In this document: positions 1-8,211 of the stretch, in pieces | Position numbering within the stretch: position 1 is the first letter of the stretch | Layout: each line of letters opens with the position of its first letter | Origin: Bradyrhizobium tropiciagri | GTDB taxonomy: Bacteria; Pseudomonadota; Alphaproteobacteria; Rhizobiales; Xanthobacteraceae | Assembly (NCBI RefSeq): GCF_018130545.1 | Contig: NZ_JAFCKF010000007.1 | Coordinates: forward strand, 310,001 to 374,000 | Direction of reading: 5' to 3' | Length of the DNA stretch: 64,000 nt | Made by a program: the position numbers and the translations under genes | Notes under the pieces: generated by a model | The model's database searches: none | The model's input: only the letters and a program-made list of their open reading frames with translations | What the model was told of the DNA's origin: nothing

Positions 1-14
1 GGACGCTGATTCCG

Positions 15-305
15 TTGGATGCGGAGATGGTCGAGCACGCCGTTCTGGGACAACAGACATTCACCGTTTGGTGCAACTCCGACGGTCGCATCCAACCGCA
101 ACCGAGCAGCGATAGTCTGTTTGAGGAGCTTCTGGAGAAAGGCCGGTTGAAGGAGACGCCCCTCGATGAACTCGTCGCCGAAGCGATCGAGCAGGGCAAG
201 AATGAACCCAATGAAGAGATACTCGATATGTTCGAGACCATGCATGAGCGGCTGGTGCGGGCGGAGGGCATGGTTGCTGACGAGATCGCGCGGCGCAGGC
301 GATGA
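15..305 (+). CDS. hypothetical protein, 5' end possibly outside window
   Basis: A 96-residue frame rich in acidic and helical segments, ending in a basic RRRR tail. I do not recognise a family. The frame stays open to the left window edge. The first start candidate is TTG at 15, and the first ATG is at 27, so this may be the C-terminal part of a longer protein. No membrane segment or signal peptide is visible. What follows (306-449) is non-coding. Confidence 0.45.
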   Translation: MDAEMVEHAVLGQQTFTVWCNSDGRIQPQPSSDSLFEELLEKGRLKETPLDELVAEAIEQGKNEPNEEILDMFETMHERLVRAEGMVADEIARRRR

Positions 306-449
306 CCCCCCTTCGCGGCGCGCGTGCGCGGTTCAGTGCAGTAGGGCTTAGCTTGTACTAACGCGAGCACCGCGACCGCGGGCGGCAGACACCCGGACCG
401 GTCGATGAACACATAGAAAACCGACGACCGGGCCGCGCTCCGACTAGTC

Positions 450-668
450 TTAAGCTTCGCCGGAGCCGGAAAACAGCGCCGTCGGTGACGTCGCGCGCGG
501 CGGCGGGAGGGTCCGACCGCCCGGGGCTCCCGGTCTGCTCTTGAGATCGTATCGCTGGGCTAGGTCGAGTAGCCGCCGCCTGGTGAACGGATCGGCGTTC
601 TCCGCCAGATCGCGCGCCCGCTGCGCGAAGCCCCGGTAAAATTCTTCCACGACGCCACCCCGCAACAT
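450..668 (-). CDS. small conserved rhizobial hypothetical protein
   Basis: A 72-residue protein starting MLRGGVVEEFYRGFAQRARDL. Its helical, arginine-rich middle (ADPFTRRRLLDLAQRYD) is of a kind I recall from many small Bradyrhizobium hypothetical proteins. The function is unknown. An upstream in-frame ATG at 710 would add 14 residues. I prefer the ATG at 668 because the recalled similarity begins there. The Pro/Gly/Arg-rich tail looks disordered. Confidence 0.5.
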   Translation of the reverse strand: MLRGGVVEEFYRGFAQRARDLAENADPFTRRRLLDLAQRYDLKSRPGAPGGRTLPPPRATSPTALFSGSGEA

Positions 669-797
669 CACTGAAAATCGGATTTCAGTGTGAGACACGC
701 TCCACGTCAAGCGGTCTGGTGCATGCGGACAATTTTCGTCGATCTACTTGTGCTCGCGGCGCAAGCGGAACTAAGCTGGTCCCGGCAGGCAAAAACC

Positions 798-980
798 ATG
801 ACTCCGCTCTACCTCAGCCGGAAGCTGTGCCCGAAGTGCGGTAAGCCGATGACGGCCGTGCCAGACGATGTCACGCCCGGCCGGCCGCGCTACGTCTGCC
901 CGGTCTGTGAGGACGATCCGCTGCGCGATCCTGCCGCCCGGAAGTGGGCCGACAGCCCGCTGCGAGCGCCGGCCAAATAA
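798..980 (+). CDS. zinc-ribbon small hypothetical protein
   Basis: A 60-residue protein with two CxxC pairs: CPKCGK near residues 11-16 and CPVCED near 34-39. This is a classic four-cysteine zinc ribbon. Proteins of this pattern (MTPLYLSRKLCPKCGKPM...) are, from memory, common in Bradyrhizobium, and no biochemical role is known to me. The ATG at 798 is chosen over an upstream start at 690 because the conserved part starts there. Confidence 0.6.
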   Translation: MTPLYLSRKLCPKCGKPMTAVPDDVTPGRPRYVCPVCEDDPLRDPAARKWADSPLRAPAK

Positions 981-1694
981 CGTTCGAGTTAAAATCGAGC
1001 CGGGCTGCCGGATTGCTGCAGAGGCCGAATGTGCTCACAACCCTCTCCAACGCTGTGGAGAGGCAACCCGAACGGCCAGCTTCGTTCTATCGCGCGTGCC
1101 GGCGGAATCGCCCCGGACTCGGAGGCCGGCATGTCCAGCGAGGCTAGCATCTGTTTCACGCCTCGCAGGGCGTGTCGGTCGCATGGATGCGGAGGGCGGG
1201 GTTGCATCCAACTGGCGAGTACGTCGCCAGCCTCGTTATCGATCTTGCTATGGCGAGTTCGACAGGTGCGCCGACGTTGTTGACAGCGACGGTTTCCATT
1301 GCGGGTGATGACGCGGCGCTTAGGTGGCCTGCTTAAGGTGAGCTACGTTTCGTTGCGACGCCCGATACTTTGATGCGAATGGCCGAACCGACTAGGGCTG
1401 CCTGTCTTCATTCCCTGTGTTTTCGCGACAGGCGCACCCATCAGCGTCCTCGATAGAGGCTGGTCTGACCGAAGACCGATCCCGCTTCGCGGGCTCTCGA
1501 TCTTGTCCCTGCAACGACCGTCCTCGACTTTCTTCCCCTGGCGCTGCGCACCATTCCTCGCGGTCCAAGAAAGTCGCTGCCGGCCGCCCTCCATTTCATT
1601 TCGGCCCTCCGGGTGCAGGTCGATCGCCTCCGGTCTCACGACCGCCATCGAGGTCGCGATAGGCGCGGCACGAGAAAACCAAGGGAATGAGACA
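981..1694. other. intergenic leader of the DUF736 gene
   Basis: Short overlapping frames on both strands, none protein-like. A hairpin with arms cccgc/gcggg and loop ttc lies at 1481-1493. The last 200 bases, C-rich and purine-poor up to the DUF736 start, resemble the long leaders I recall in front of DUF736 genes in rhizobial mobile elements. A structured untranslated leader is possible, but nothing specific can be assigned. Confidence 0.3.
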
Positions 1695-2006
1695 ATGGCA
1701 ACCATCGGCACCTTCACCTCCACGGGCAATGGCTTCTCCGGCGCGATCAAGACGCTCAACCTCAACGTCAAGGCCAAGCTGATCCGCGTCGAGAACCCGT
1801 CCGACAAGGGACCGCACTTCCGCATCTACTCGGGCAACGTCGAACTGGGTGCTGCCTGGCAGAAGACCGCCAAGGACACCGAGCGCGACTACCTCTCCGT
1901 CAAGCTGGACGATCCGAGCTTCCCCGCTCCGATTTACGCCACCCTGACCGAGGTCGAAGGTGCGGAAGGTCTCCAGCTGATCTGGTCCCGGCCGAACCGG
2001 GACTGA
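1695..2006 (+). CDS. DUF736 family protein
   Basis: A 103-residue protein starting [20 protein letters not shown], with a predicted all-beta core and the ending [11 protein letters not shown]. It matches the DUF736 family, small proteins typically carried in plasmids and integrative elements of Rhizobiales near partition and mobilisation genes. Its molecular role is unknown. The ATG at 1695 fits the conserved N-terminus, so the longer in-frame extension upstream is rejected. The parAB and mob genes downstream support a mobile-element backbone. Confidence 0.85.
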   Translation: MATIGTFTSTGNGFSGAIKTLNLNVKAKLIRVENPSDKGPHFRIYSGNVELGAAWQKTAKDTERDYLSVKLDDPSFPAPIYATLTEVEGAEGLQLIWSRPNRD

Positions 2007-2067
2007 GGCTCAGCCAGTGGGCTCCGCCGCGAAGCGGGGCCCGCTCCCTTCGACTGGAGATGCGATC

Positions 2068-2409
2068 ATGACCATCGACACCATTGAAGAGGTACGCGCC
2101 GAGCTGCGCGGATGCGTATTCACGCCGGCGGAGCGCAAGTCGCTCGAAGTCGAACTGGCCGAACTCATCCGCCAACGCAACGAAGCGCTCGCAGCCGAGG
2201 AGGGGCATAAGCCCCCTCGTCTTGCATCTTACGATGCACTGTCGTTACTCGCGCCGCCGGGCAGCGCTCCCGGAGCCCGCAAGCGGTCTCCGCGCATTCG
2301 CGTGACGATCCTCTCGCGACCGTGTCGACAGCAGTGGTCCAGCAACGAGCACGGGTCCCAGCCTAGCTTGCCAGAATTTGCTCCTCCCGATGGCGATGTA
2401 CTGACCTGA
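2068..2409 (+). CDS. small hypothetical protein downstream of DUF736
   Basis: A 113-residue frame. The N-terminal half (MTIDTIEEVRAELRGCVFTPAERKSLEVELAEL...) is helical and charged, like small genes I recall after DUF736 in rhizobial elements. From about residue 50 the sequence turns Pro/Ser/Arg-rich and looks less coding-like, so the original C-terminus may have been replaced or frameshifted. It starts 61 bases after the DUF736 stop and is probably co-transcribed. Confidence 0.45.
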   Translation: MTIDTIEEVRAELRGCVFTPAERKSLEVELAELIRQRNEALAAEEGHKPPRLASYDALSLLAPPGSAPGARKRSPRIRVTILSRPCRQQWSSNEHGSQPSLPEFAPPDGDVLT

Positions 2410-2474
2410 CTCTTCTGGCAGGGGATTCGCCGGAAGAATTTGGGGATCGTTCCCACGATCGGATTCGCAGTCGC

Positions 2475-2492
2475 TGTTGGTTCAAACCAACA
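2475..2492. promoter_or_regulatory. parS-like palindrome upstream of parA
   Basis: Perfect inverted repeat TGTTGGTT-CA-AACCAACA, ending 63 bases before parA. The 16-mer inside it has outer GTT and AAC triplets, the layout of ParB-family parS sites (chromosomal and repABC types). A second inverted repeat, gatcgt-tccc-acgatc, lies at 2445-2460. A near-identical 15-base core recurs in inverse orientation at 4611-4625 beyond parB. A ParB-binding centromere and/or a parAB operator is inferred. Confidence 0.6.
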
Positions 2493-2555
2493 TCCCCTTG
2501 TCATGACGGACGAGGATATGCCTCTCGCGCCGTCAGACCCATTTCGGACCTTAAT

Positions 2556-3317
2556 ATGAAGACCATCGTCATCAACAATCAAAAGGGCGGGGTCGGCAAG
2601 ACGACCCTCGCTGTGCATTTGGCTTGGTTCATGGCGGAAACGAATCTCCGCGTTCTCGTGATCGACGTTGATGCGCAGAGCAATGCGTCGGATACGCTGA
2701 GGCACTACGCAGGTTCAACGTTAGCCGCGGATTTGTTTAAGCCGGGAATGCGGGTAGTACCCAGAGACGACGAAAGCCTAACGCTTGCGCCGGCCGATAG
2801 CTCACTGACTGATCTCGATCGAAGCGATGCGGTCGCCATAACGACTCTACAAAAGAACCTCGCCATCGCGTCGGATCAGTTCGATGCCTGCGTCATCGAT
2901 ACGCCGCCTTCACTTGGACTTCGCAGTGTCGGCTGTTTGGTTGCGGCATCGCATGTGCTGGCCCCTATCTATCTGGAGGACTATTCGATCAAGGGCGTCA
3001 AAGGTCTGATGCAGACCGTTATCGGCGTGCAGAGGCGCTATGGCCGCCAGGATACGAAGTTCCTCGGGCTGCTGCCCTCGAACTTCAACACGAAATCGCC
3101 GCGTCAAAGGATGCATCTTGAGCAACTTTTGCGCGAGGCTGGCAAATATGTATTCCCAGGCCAGATCGTTGCAAGGGACGGCTATGCTGAAGCCGTCGCG
3201 GAACGCCTGCCGGTCTGGAAGCTGAAGCGCCGCTCTGCGCAGGAGGCCGGTCGGGAAATCCGCGATGTTCTCGCCAAGATCGTCGCTCAGATGGACGAGT
3301 CGGCCCATGGCGCTTGA
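2556..3317 (+). CDS. parA: ParA-type partition ATPase
   Basis: A 253-residue cytoplasmic ATPase that moves ParB-DNA complexes over the nucleoid to segregate a replicon or integrated element. The N-terminus carries the deviant Walker A motif KGGVGKTT (residues 10-17, signature lysines K10 and K15). A Walker B-like stretch, CVIDTPPSLGL, has its aspartate near residue 115. Length fits the short (type Ib/III) ParA class without an N-terminal DNA-binding domain. It overlaps parB by 11 bases, so the two are translationally coupled. The palindrome upstream is a likely operator or centromere. Confidence 0.93.
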   Translation: MKTIVINNQKGGVGKTTLAVHLAWFMAETNLRVLVIDVDAQSNASDTLRHYAGSTLAADLFKPGMRVVPRDDESLTLAPADSSLTDLDRSDAVAITTLQKNLAIASDQFDACVIDTPPSLGLRSVGCLVAASHVLAPIYLEDYSIKGVKGLMQTVIGVQRRYGRQDTKFLGLLPSNFNTKSPRQRMHLEQLLREAGKYVFPGQIVARDGYAEAVAERLPVWKLKRRSAQEAGREIRDVLAKIVAQMDESAHGA

Positions 3318-4287
3318 TCTCAGCTTCAGGCAGCTCATCGCGGTCGCAGAAGATGGTGCCGCCACAATCGGGCAACCGACGTGCATCTCTATCGACCGTA
3401 TCGACGAAGATCCGGACCAGCCCCGTCGCAGCTTCGACGAAACCAAGCTCGACGAGCTTGCGCAATCGGTCCTTCAGCATGGAGTGCTGCAACCGATCGT
3501 GCTGCGGCAAGCGACCGAGGAAGGCCGGTACGTGATCGTCATGGGCGCGAGGCGGTATCGTGCTGCTAAGCGCGCCGGGCTCCGTGACTTGCCGGCTTTC
3601 GTTCATGCCGCTCGTTCTGCGGATCGCTATGTTCAGATGATCGAGAATATCCAGCGCGATGACCTCAATGCCCCCGAAATTGCGGCGTTCATCGCGGACC
3701 GCTTGGAGCAGGGTGATAACCAAGCCGACATCTCGCGCAAGCTCGGGAAGCCCAGGGATTGGGTGTCTCGCTACGCGTCGGTCCAGAATATGCCGGAGTT
3801 CCTTCGGTCGAAGCTTGCCGGCTCATCAATCCGTGCTGTGTATGAGCTCTACCAGGCTTGGCGTGAGCAGCCCAACGCGGTCGAGACCTTATGCGCAGCA
3901 CAGGAAAGCTTCACCGACGCACACGCCCGCCGACTGGCCCGCGAAGTTCGCACGAAAGTCCGCGGCTCCCCTGCTGATGGCGAAGGTGCCCCTGGAGCTC
4001 AACCAGCACGTAGGCGGATCGCACCCCAATCGGCATTGCGACCCGTGGAGAGAGACCGTGCGACGGCGGCCGCGGAAAAGCGCCTCAACTCTTCGGACGA
4101 TCGGAACGAGCGAATGAGGACATCGCTGACGATCAGAGTGCGTCACCAAGATCGCACGGGCTGTCTCCTAATCGATCGACTCGCGTCTCAAGGTTCTCGC
4201 TATGCCGTGCTGCTGATCGATGGCGCGGAAGTAGCGGAAGAGGTTCCAGCATCGACCATCACAATCGTAGAGATCCTATCGGCATGA
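3307..4287 (+). CDS. parB: ParB-type partition protein
   Basis: A 326-residue DNA-binding protein and partner of ParA. The N-terminal CTP-binding/ParB domain spans about residues 25-120. It has GARRYRAA at 80-87 (family usually GERRxRA, so E is replaced by A) and ENIQRDDL at 113-120. A helix-turn-helix follows around NQADISRKLGKPRDWVSRYAS. The C-terminus is short and basic, then beta-rich. ATG 3307 lies inside parA. The parS-like sites at 2475 and 4611 bracket the pair. Confidence 0.9.
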   Translation: MALDLSFRQLIAVAEDGAATIGQPTCISIDRIDEDPDQPRRSFDETKLDELAQSVLQHGVLQPIVLRQATEEGRYVIVMGARRYRAAKRAGLRDLPAFVHAARSADRYVQMIENIQRDDLNAPEIAAFIADRLEQGDNQADISRKLGKPRDWVSRYASVQNMPEFLRSKLAGSSIRAVYELYQAWREQPNAVETLCAAQESFTDAHARRLAREVRTKVRGSPADGEGAPGAQPARRRIAPQSALRPVERDRATAAAEKRLNSSDDRNERMRTSLTIRVRHQDRTGCLLIDRLASQGSRYAVLLIDGAEVAEEVPASTITIVEILSA

Positions 4288-4610
4288 ATGTGCTCTTAAA
4301 CAGCCTCCTCAGAGACGCTGCTCCAGTTGGTGCGCCGGCGGAGCGGATTTCCCATCCGAAGGATGGCGCGTTAGCGCAGCAGCCGGAGGCCGAACGCGCC
4401 CCCCACAGCGCTGTAGAGAGGCCGGAGGCTGCTGGAAAGCCGCGGTCCACATATTCAGTGCTAATGTTGCGAATCTGCACGCGCGGTCTTCGTGGAGTAC
4501 AGGCATTCGGGGTGACGGCTGCATCATTCCCTGAAGAACTCTCCTCATCGATCGCCGACTGTGTTGGATCTCACCTGCAGCAACTGCCGAGCCTTGACCG
4601 CCGAGCCCGA

Positions 4611-4626
4611 TGGTTTGAACCAACAT
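4611..4626. promoter_or_regulatory. second parS-like site
   Basis: TGGTTTGAACCAACAT, whose first 15 bases match the reverse complement of the palindrome at 2475-2492 exactly. One outer half differs (GAT for GTT). It sits between parB and the oriT/mobC region. It could load ParB near oriT or let ParB control mob transcription; both are inference. Confidence 0.5.
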
Positions 4627-4645
4627 GGAGGGGGTGGAGGGATTC

Positions 4646-4694
4646 GCACTTCCTAGTGCAGGATAGGCTTCGCGCCAGCGATGTATTACATCGC
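4646..4694 (-). other. probable origin of transfer (RP4-like oriT)
   Basis: On the minus strand CTATCCTG|C reads from 4666 to 4658, with the predicted nick between 4659 and 4658. This is the nic core known for IncP/RP4 and VirD2 systems (YATCCTG|Y). Directly abutting it is an inverted repeat, gcact-tcct-agtgc (4646-4659), as in RP4 where the relaxase accessory protein binds beside nic. A further perfect palindrome, gcgatgta-t-tacatcgc (4678-4694), lies between nic and the mobC start and may be the MobC operator. Location immediately upstream of mobC and relaxase supports the call. Confidence 0.7.
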
Positions 4695-4711
4695 GATTGG
4701 GATTGGAGTGC

Positions 4712-5230
4712 ATGGCTCTGATCTCGCTTCGCGTCTCCGACGAAGTCGCGGCGGCGTTCTCAGTGCTTGCAGCGACCCAGGGTGGCAAATCCGCGCTGCT
4801 GCGGCGTCTCATCGCTGATGCACTAGCTGCACCGGCCCCGCGCATCTTGGCGTTGCCTGTCGGACGACCGGCGAAGGTGACGGTGCGATTTCGCGAGAGC
4901 GAGATGCGGCAGCTCGCGGAAGTTTCACATCAGCGTGGCATGACCCGAACCGGCTGGATCGTCGCGCTGGTGCGCTCGCGGTTGGGGTCGCCCATGCAGC
5001 ATTCCCCGGACGAGCATGACGCGCTTCGCGCGATCGTTCGTGAACTCAACCGGATCGGCGGCAACGTCAATCAGATCGCGCGTGCCGCAAATGTCAGTGT
5101 GTTGCAGGGTAGGGCGGTCGAGCCCGATCTATCCGCAATTCAAGAGGCCAAATTGGTCATCGAAACAGAGCTCGCGCGACTACGCAGCGCGCTGCACGGC
5201 AACGCGGTTTATTGGGATGGACGGCGATGA
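4712..5230 (+). CDS. MobC-like relaxosome accessory protein
   Basis: A 172-residue protein. The first ~45 residues (ALISLRVSDEVAAAFSVLA...) resemble a ribbon-helix-helix DNA-binding unit. The C-terminal half carries LRAIVRELNRIGGNVNQIARAAN, the signature of the bacterial mobilisation protein MobC family. Such proteins bind oriT, assist the relaxase and often repress their own operon. The ATG at 4712 is preceded by ggag, and a TTG at 4697 is less likely. Its stop overlaps the relaxase start (ATGA), showing translational coupling. Confidence 0.85.
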   Translation: MALISLRVSDEVAAAFSVLAATQGGKSALLRRLIADALAAPAPRILALPVGRPAKVTVRFRESEMRQLAEVSHQRGMTRTGWIVALVRSRLGSPMQHSPDEHDALRAIVRELNRIGGNVNQIARAANVSVLQGRAVEPDLSAIQEAKLVIETELARLRSALHGNAVYWDGRR

Positions 5231-6303
5231 GTCGACGCTCCTCGCCGCGGCCGACTGACCTGGCCTCCGAACTCCCGCCGATTTCTTATGTCTGGGAAAC
5301 GCCCAATCGGCGCCCGCGGCGGGCCGAGTGGGATATCCCCGATCCGGCCATTCCTGGCCGCCTTACGCCGGCGATGCGTGCAAAGCTCGAACGCATCGTG
5401 CGGCGAGCACCAGAGGTGATGGTCAAGATTACCGGCCGCACCAAGGGTGTGGCGCATCTTAAGTCGCACCTGGCTTACATCACGCGAAACGGCGACCTCG
5501 ATGCGGAAACAGAGCAGGGCGCGACGCTGGCGGGTCGTTCCGGATTGAAAGATCTGCAGCAACGCTGGGAAGATGATGCCAGTCTCGACGGCAAGCGCCG
5601 CCGTGATGGATCGCTTTCGATCAACATCATTCTGTCGATGCCGGCGGGAACCGACGCTGTCGCGGTCAAGGATTCAGCGAGAGCTTTTGCCATCGAGACG
5701 TTCGGGGACAACCACGACTACGTCTTCGTTCAGCACCTCGACGATAAGCATCCCCACGTGCATTTGACCGTTCGGTCGCTGGGCCATGACGGCAAGCGCC
5801 TCAACCCGCGCAAGGCGGATCTTCAGACCTGGCGGGAACGGTTCGCTGGCGAACTCCGGCTGCGCGGGATCGCGGCGGAAGCAACGCCCCGGCGAACTCG
5901 CGGACGGGTTCGAAAGGCCGATCGAGGGGCGGTCCTCGCGATGCGAAAGCGAAAGATCACTCCCGATGTCGATCATCTCGCCCGTAAGGAGGTGCTTTCG
6001 GAGGTGAGGGGTGGCAGGTCTGCCAGACATCCTTGGGACGAACAGATCAAGTCACGTCAGGACGCGATCCGGCGGCGTTATCTCGACTATGCCGCCGAGC
6101 TACAGCGCTCTGAAGCGGTCGCGGATCACGCGCTAGCGCGACAGATCAGACGATTTGTTGACGACCTGCCCGCTATCAAAACTCGACGTGATGAGTTGAT
6201 GACTGAGCTTGCGGAGCTTGCAACTACTCGTCGACGCGGTGTGGAGCAGGGTATCGATGCAGAAGGGTGCGACAAAGCACGAGGTAATGAGCGAAACAGA
6301 TAA
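5227..6303 (+). CDS. MOB_P-type relaxase / mobilisation nuclease
   Basis: A 358-residue relaxase that should nick the oriT at 4646-4694 and stay covalently attached to the 5' end. Motif I is SHLAYITRNG, with candidate catalytic Y84. Motif III is HLDDKHPHVHLTVRSLG, whose histidines H170, H177 and H179 form the expected metal site. Both fit the VirD2/RP4-TraI (MOB_P) relaxase fold. The C-terminal third is basic and helical, with no helicase or primase domain. ATG 5227 overlaps the mobC stop. No coupling protein or T4SS follows, so transfer would rely on a helper element. Confidence 0.85.
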   Translation: MSRRSSPRPTDLASELPPISYVWETPNRRPRRAEWDIPDPAIPGRLTPAMRAKLERIVRRAPEVMVKITGRTKGVAHLKSHLAYITRNGDLDAETEQGATLAGRSGLKDLQQRWEDDASLDGKRRRDGSLSINIILSMPAGTDAVAVKDSARAFAIETFGDNHDYVFVQHLDDKHPHVHLTVRSLGHDGKRLNPRKADLQTWRERFAGELRLRGIAAEATPRRTRGRVRKADRGAVLAMRKRKITPDVDHLARKEVLSEVRGGRSARHPWDEQIKSRQDAIRRRYLDYAAELQRSEAVADHALARQIRRFVDDLPAIKTRRDELMTELAELATTRRRGVEQGIDAEGCDKARGNERNR

Positions 6304-6519
6304 CCGAGCGCAGGAACCATAATTCGGGGTCGGGGCGTTCGAGCTCCGTCCCGCCACTAAGATGCTCCGCAAATCAGGCTTCCCCTAAATCATGGAAGAA
6401 GCGCTTCTAATCGGCCGCAAATTTCGTAGTGAGAGTTCGCCAAATTCGAATGCTTGAATAAGTCGAGAACCTATCGAGCTCAAGTGTTGCCAAGTGTGGG
6501 GACTCTAAGCTCCAAGACA

Positions 6520-8211
6520 ATGGCTGGCGATGCAGCCGTTCCTTCGTTAGAAGGAGGCATGGGGCAGAATAGCTGGGATAACCTCCGTGCATGTCAGGAG
6601 CTGGAACGGCTGACCCAGCCCGGCGTACTCGGCTTCTATACGCATCTCGAAGTGACCGAGATCTTTGCCGTGCCAGGCAAGGGGCAGGTGCCGTTGAATG
6701 TGTTCTCGATCCTTAGTCTCGAGGAGCGATTCAGCGCAGCCGTTGAGCCGCCACGCCTTCTAAACATAGATCGCATCCGCCTGCGCCAGTTTCCAGAATG
6801 GGCGTTCGGGATCCAACGATACACCAAGCCCATCGGCGATCTTGTCCCAGCGCTAAAGGCCTATGGCGAGGGCCATCCGTGGCAATTCTCTGGCGAAGAG
6901 TTGATTTTGGCCAAGCCAACGCCCGTACCGCCGCAGTTCGTCCCACCAAACACGTTCGGCTCCATCCCCCTGAATCGGGTCCTTAAGAACAATATTTGGA
7001 ACGGGGCGTACGTCTTCGAGTGGGTTGACGCGGCAAAGACGGAGCTACGGGCCTTCTTCGATGAGCCCGCAGCCTTGCAGCAGCTTACGGCCGCAATCCG
7101 CGCTTGCGTGCCGCTCGGTCTCGATGGTCTCTCAGACCGGCTTGGCAATATCGTCGTCCAGCTACCCATTACTGTGCTGATGGCGGGTTTCGGCCAAGAC
7201 CGCGTTGCCGGCGACTTCACGGTAGCGATCGGATGGCACCCAAAAGCCAAGCCCCGGCCTCTTCGGGCGACGCTCGAAAATCATCACGACCAGGTGATCT
7301 CGGAATATGCATCCGGTGTCATTACCGGCGAGCTGACAAGGTTGCGGGTTAATGGCGGGCAGGGACTGCACCGGAGCGTTGTGTGGGACGATCATCATCG
7401 TCTGGTGCTGGCAGCTAGCGGAGAGCTCGCCTTCATGGACGTCATATCTCTCTCTATGCATGGCGTACGGCACGAAGGTCTCGTCCGTACGTTTGAGATT
7501 CCGGATCGGACAGGTACACCACAACAAATCTCGGTGCCGCTTATCTCACCACCGGATGTCACGTCCACCGTCGGCGAACCGCGGTCGAATCCCGCCGGCC
7601 CCTGGACCAGCCGCCGGATCTACGACGAAGAGGCGGCCCGGCTCGAGCGCGAGAGGCGCTTCGTGCAATATCGCCCGCAGCCAGGTAAGAAAGCGGTCCA
7701 GCATGAGAAGGCCCTGGAAGATCTGCGTAGTCTCATACATCAACATGGTCAGGGGGGCGCATGGCTGTGGGACCCGTTTCTCGCCGCCGAGGATATCGTC
7801 AGAACACTCTTTTTCTGCCCACATCCCAACGCCGATCTGCGTGCCCTGACCGCCGGGCGCGAGCCACTCGACGCAAGAAATGACGAGGAAGAGGATCTTT
7901 CGGCATCAGCATCCTTCGTCGAGCGCCAACGGCATCAGTTCGAGAATCTCGTGTCTGACTTCCGCGCGCTCAAGCTTGAGTTCCGCATAAAAAGGGGGCA
8001 AGCGGGATGGCGCTTCCACGACCGCTTCCTGATTTTTCCGAATGCACAAACCGGTGCCAAAGCCTGGTCGCTCGGGACCTCCGTGAATAGCCTCGGCATG
8101 CAACACCATATTCTGCAGGAAACCAGCAACGCACAACTGATCGCACAAGCCTTTGCCGAGCTTTGGGATGCGCTGGACCATCCCGACTGCCGCATCTGGA
8201 AGAAATCATGA
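6520..8211 (+). CDS. VPA1262-like protein with PLD-type C-terminal domain
   Basis: A 563-residue protein of unknown function. From memory it resembles proteins annotated 'VPA1262 family N-terminal domain' (moderate confidence). The C-terminal ~150 residues (GGAWLWDPFLAAEDIVRTLF..., then WRFHDRFLIF with H at about 500, then WSLGTSVNSLG) match the layout of phospholipase-D-like nuclease modules, which keep an HDR-type active-site motif. No membrane segments. The start is uncertain: TTG 6454, ATG 6520 and ATG 6559 are in frame. The stop overlaps the next gene's start (ATGA), implying one operon. A defence role is inferred from context. Confidence 0.6.
   Translation: MAGDAAVPSLEGGMGQNSWDNLRACQELERLTQPGVLGFYTHLEVTEIFAVPGKGQVPLNVFSILSLEERFSAAVEPPRLLNIDRIRLRQFPEWAFGIQRYTKPIGDLVPALKAYGEGHPWQFSGEELILAKPTPVPPQFVPPNTFGSIPLNRVLKNNIWNGAYVFEWVDAAKTELRAFFDEPAALQQLTAAIRACVPLGLDGLSDRLGNIVVQLPITVLMAGFGQDRVAGDFTVAIGWHPKAKPRPLRATLENHHDQVISEYASGVITGELTRLRVNGGQGLHRSVVWDDHHRLVLAASGELAFMDVISLSMHGVRHEGLVRTFEIPDRTGTPQQISVPLISPPDVTSTVGEPRSNPAGPWTSRRIYDEEAARLERERRFVQYRPQPGKKAVQHEKALEDLRSLIHQHGQGGAWLWDPFLAAEDIVRTLFFCPHPNADLRALTAGREPLDARNDEEEDLSASASFVERQRHQFENLVSDFRALKLEFRIKRGQAGWRFHDRFLIFPNAQTGAKAWSLGTSVNSLGMQHHILQETSNAQLIAQAFAELWDALDHPDCRIWKKS

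Noticed and set aside
4284-4721. A 145-codon frame between parB and mobC
   Set aside because: It runs through the parS-like site and oriT, has no recognisable domain, and overlaps the mobC start.
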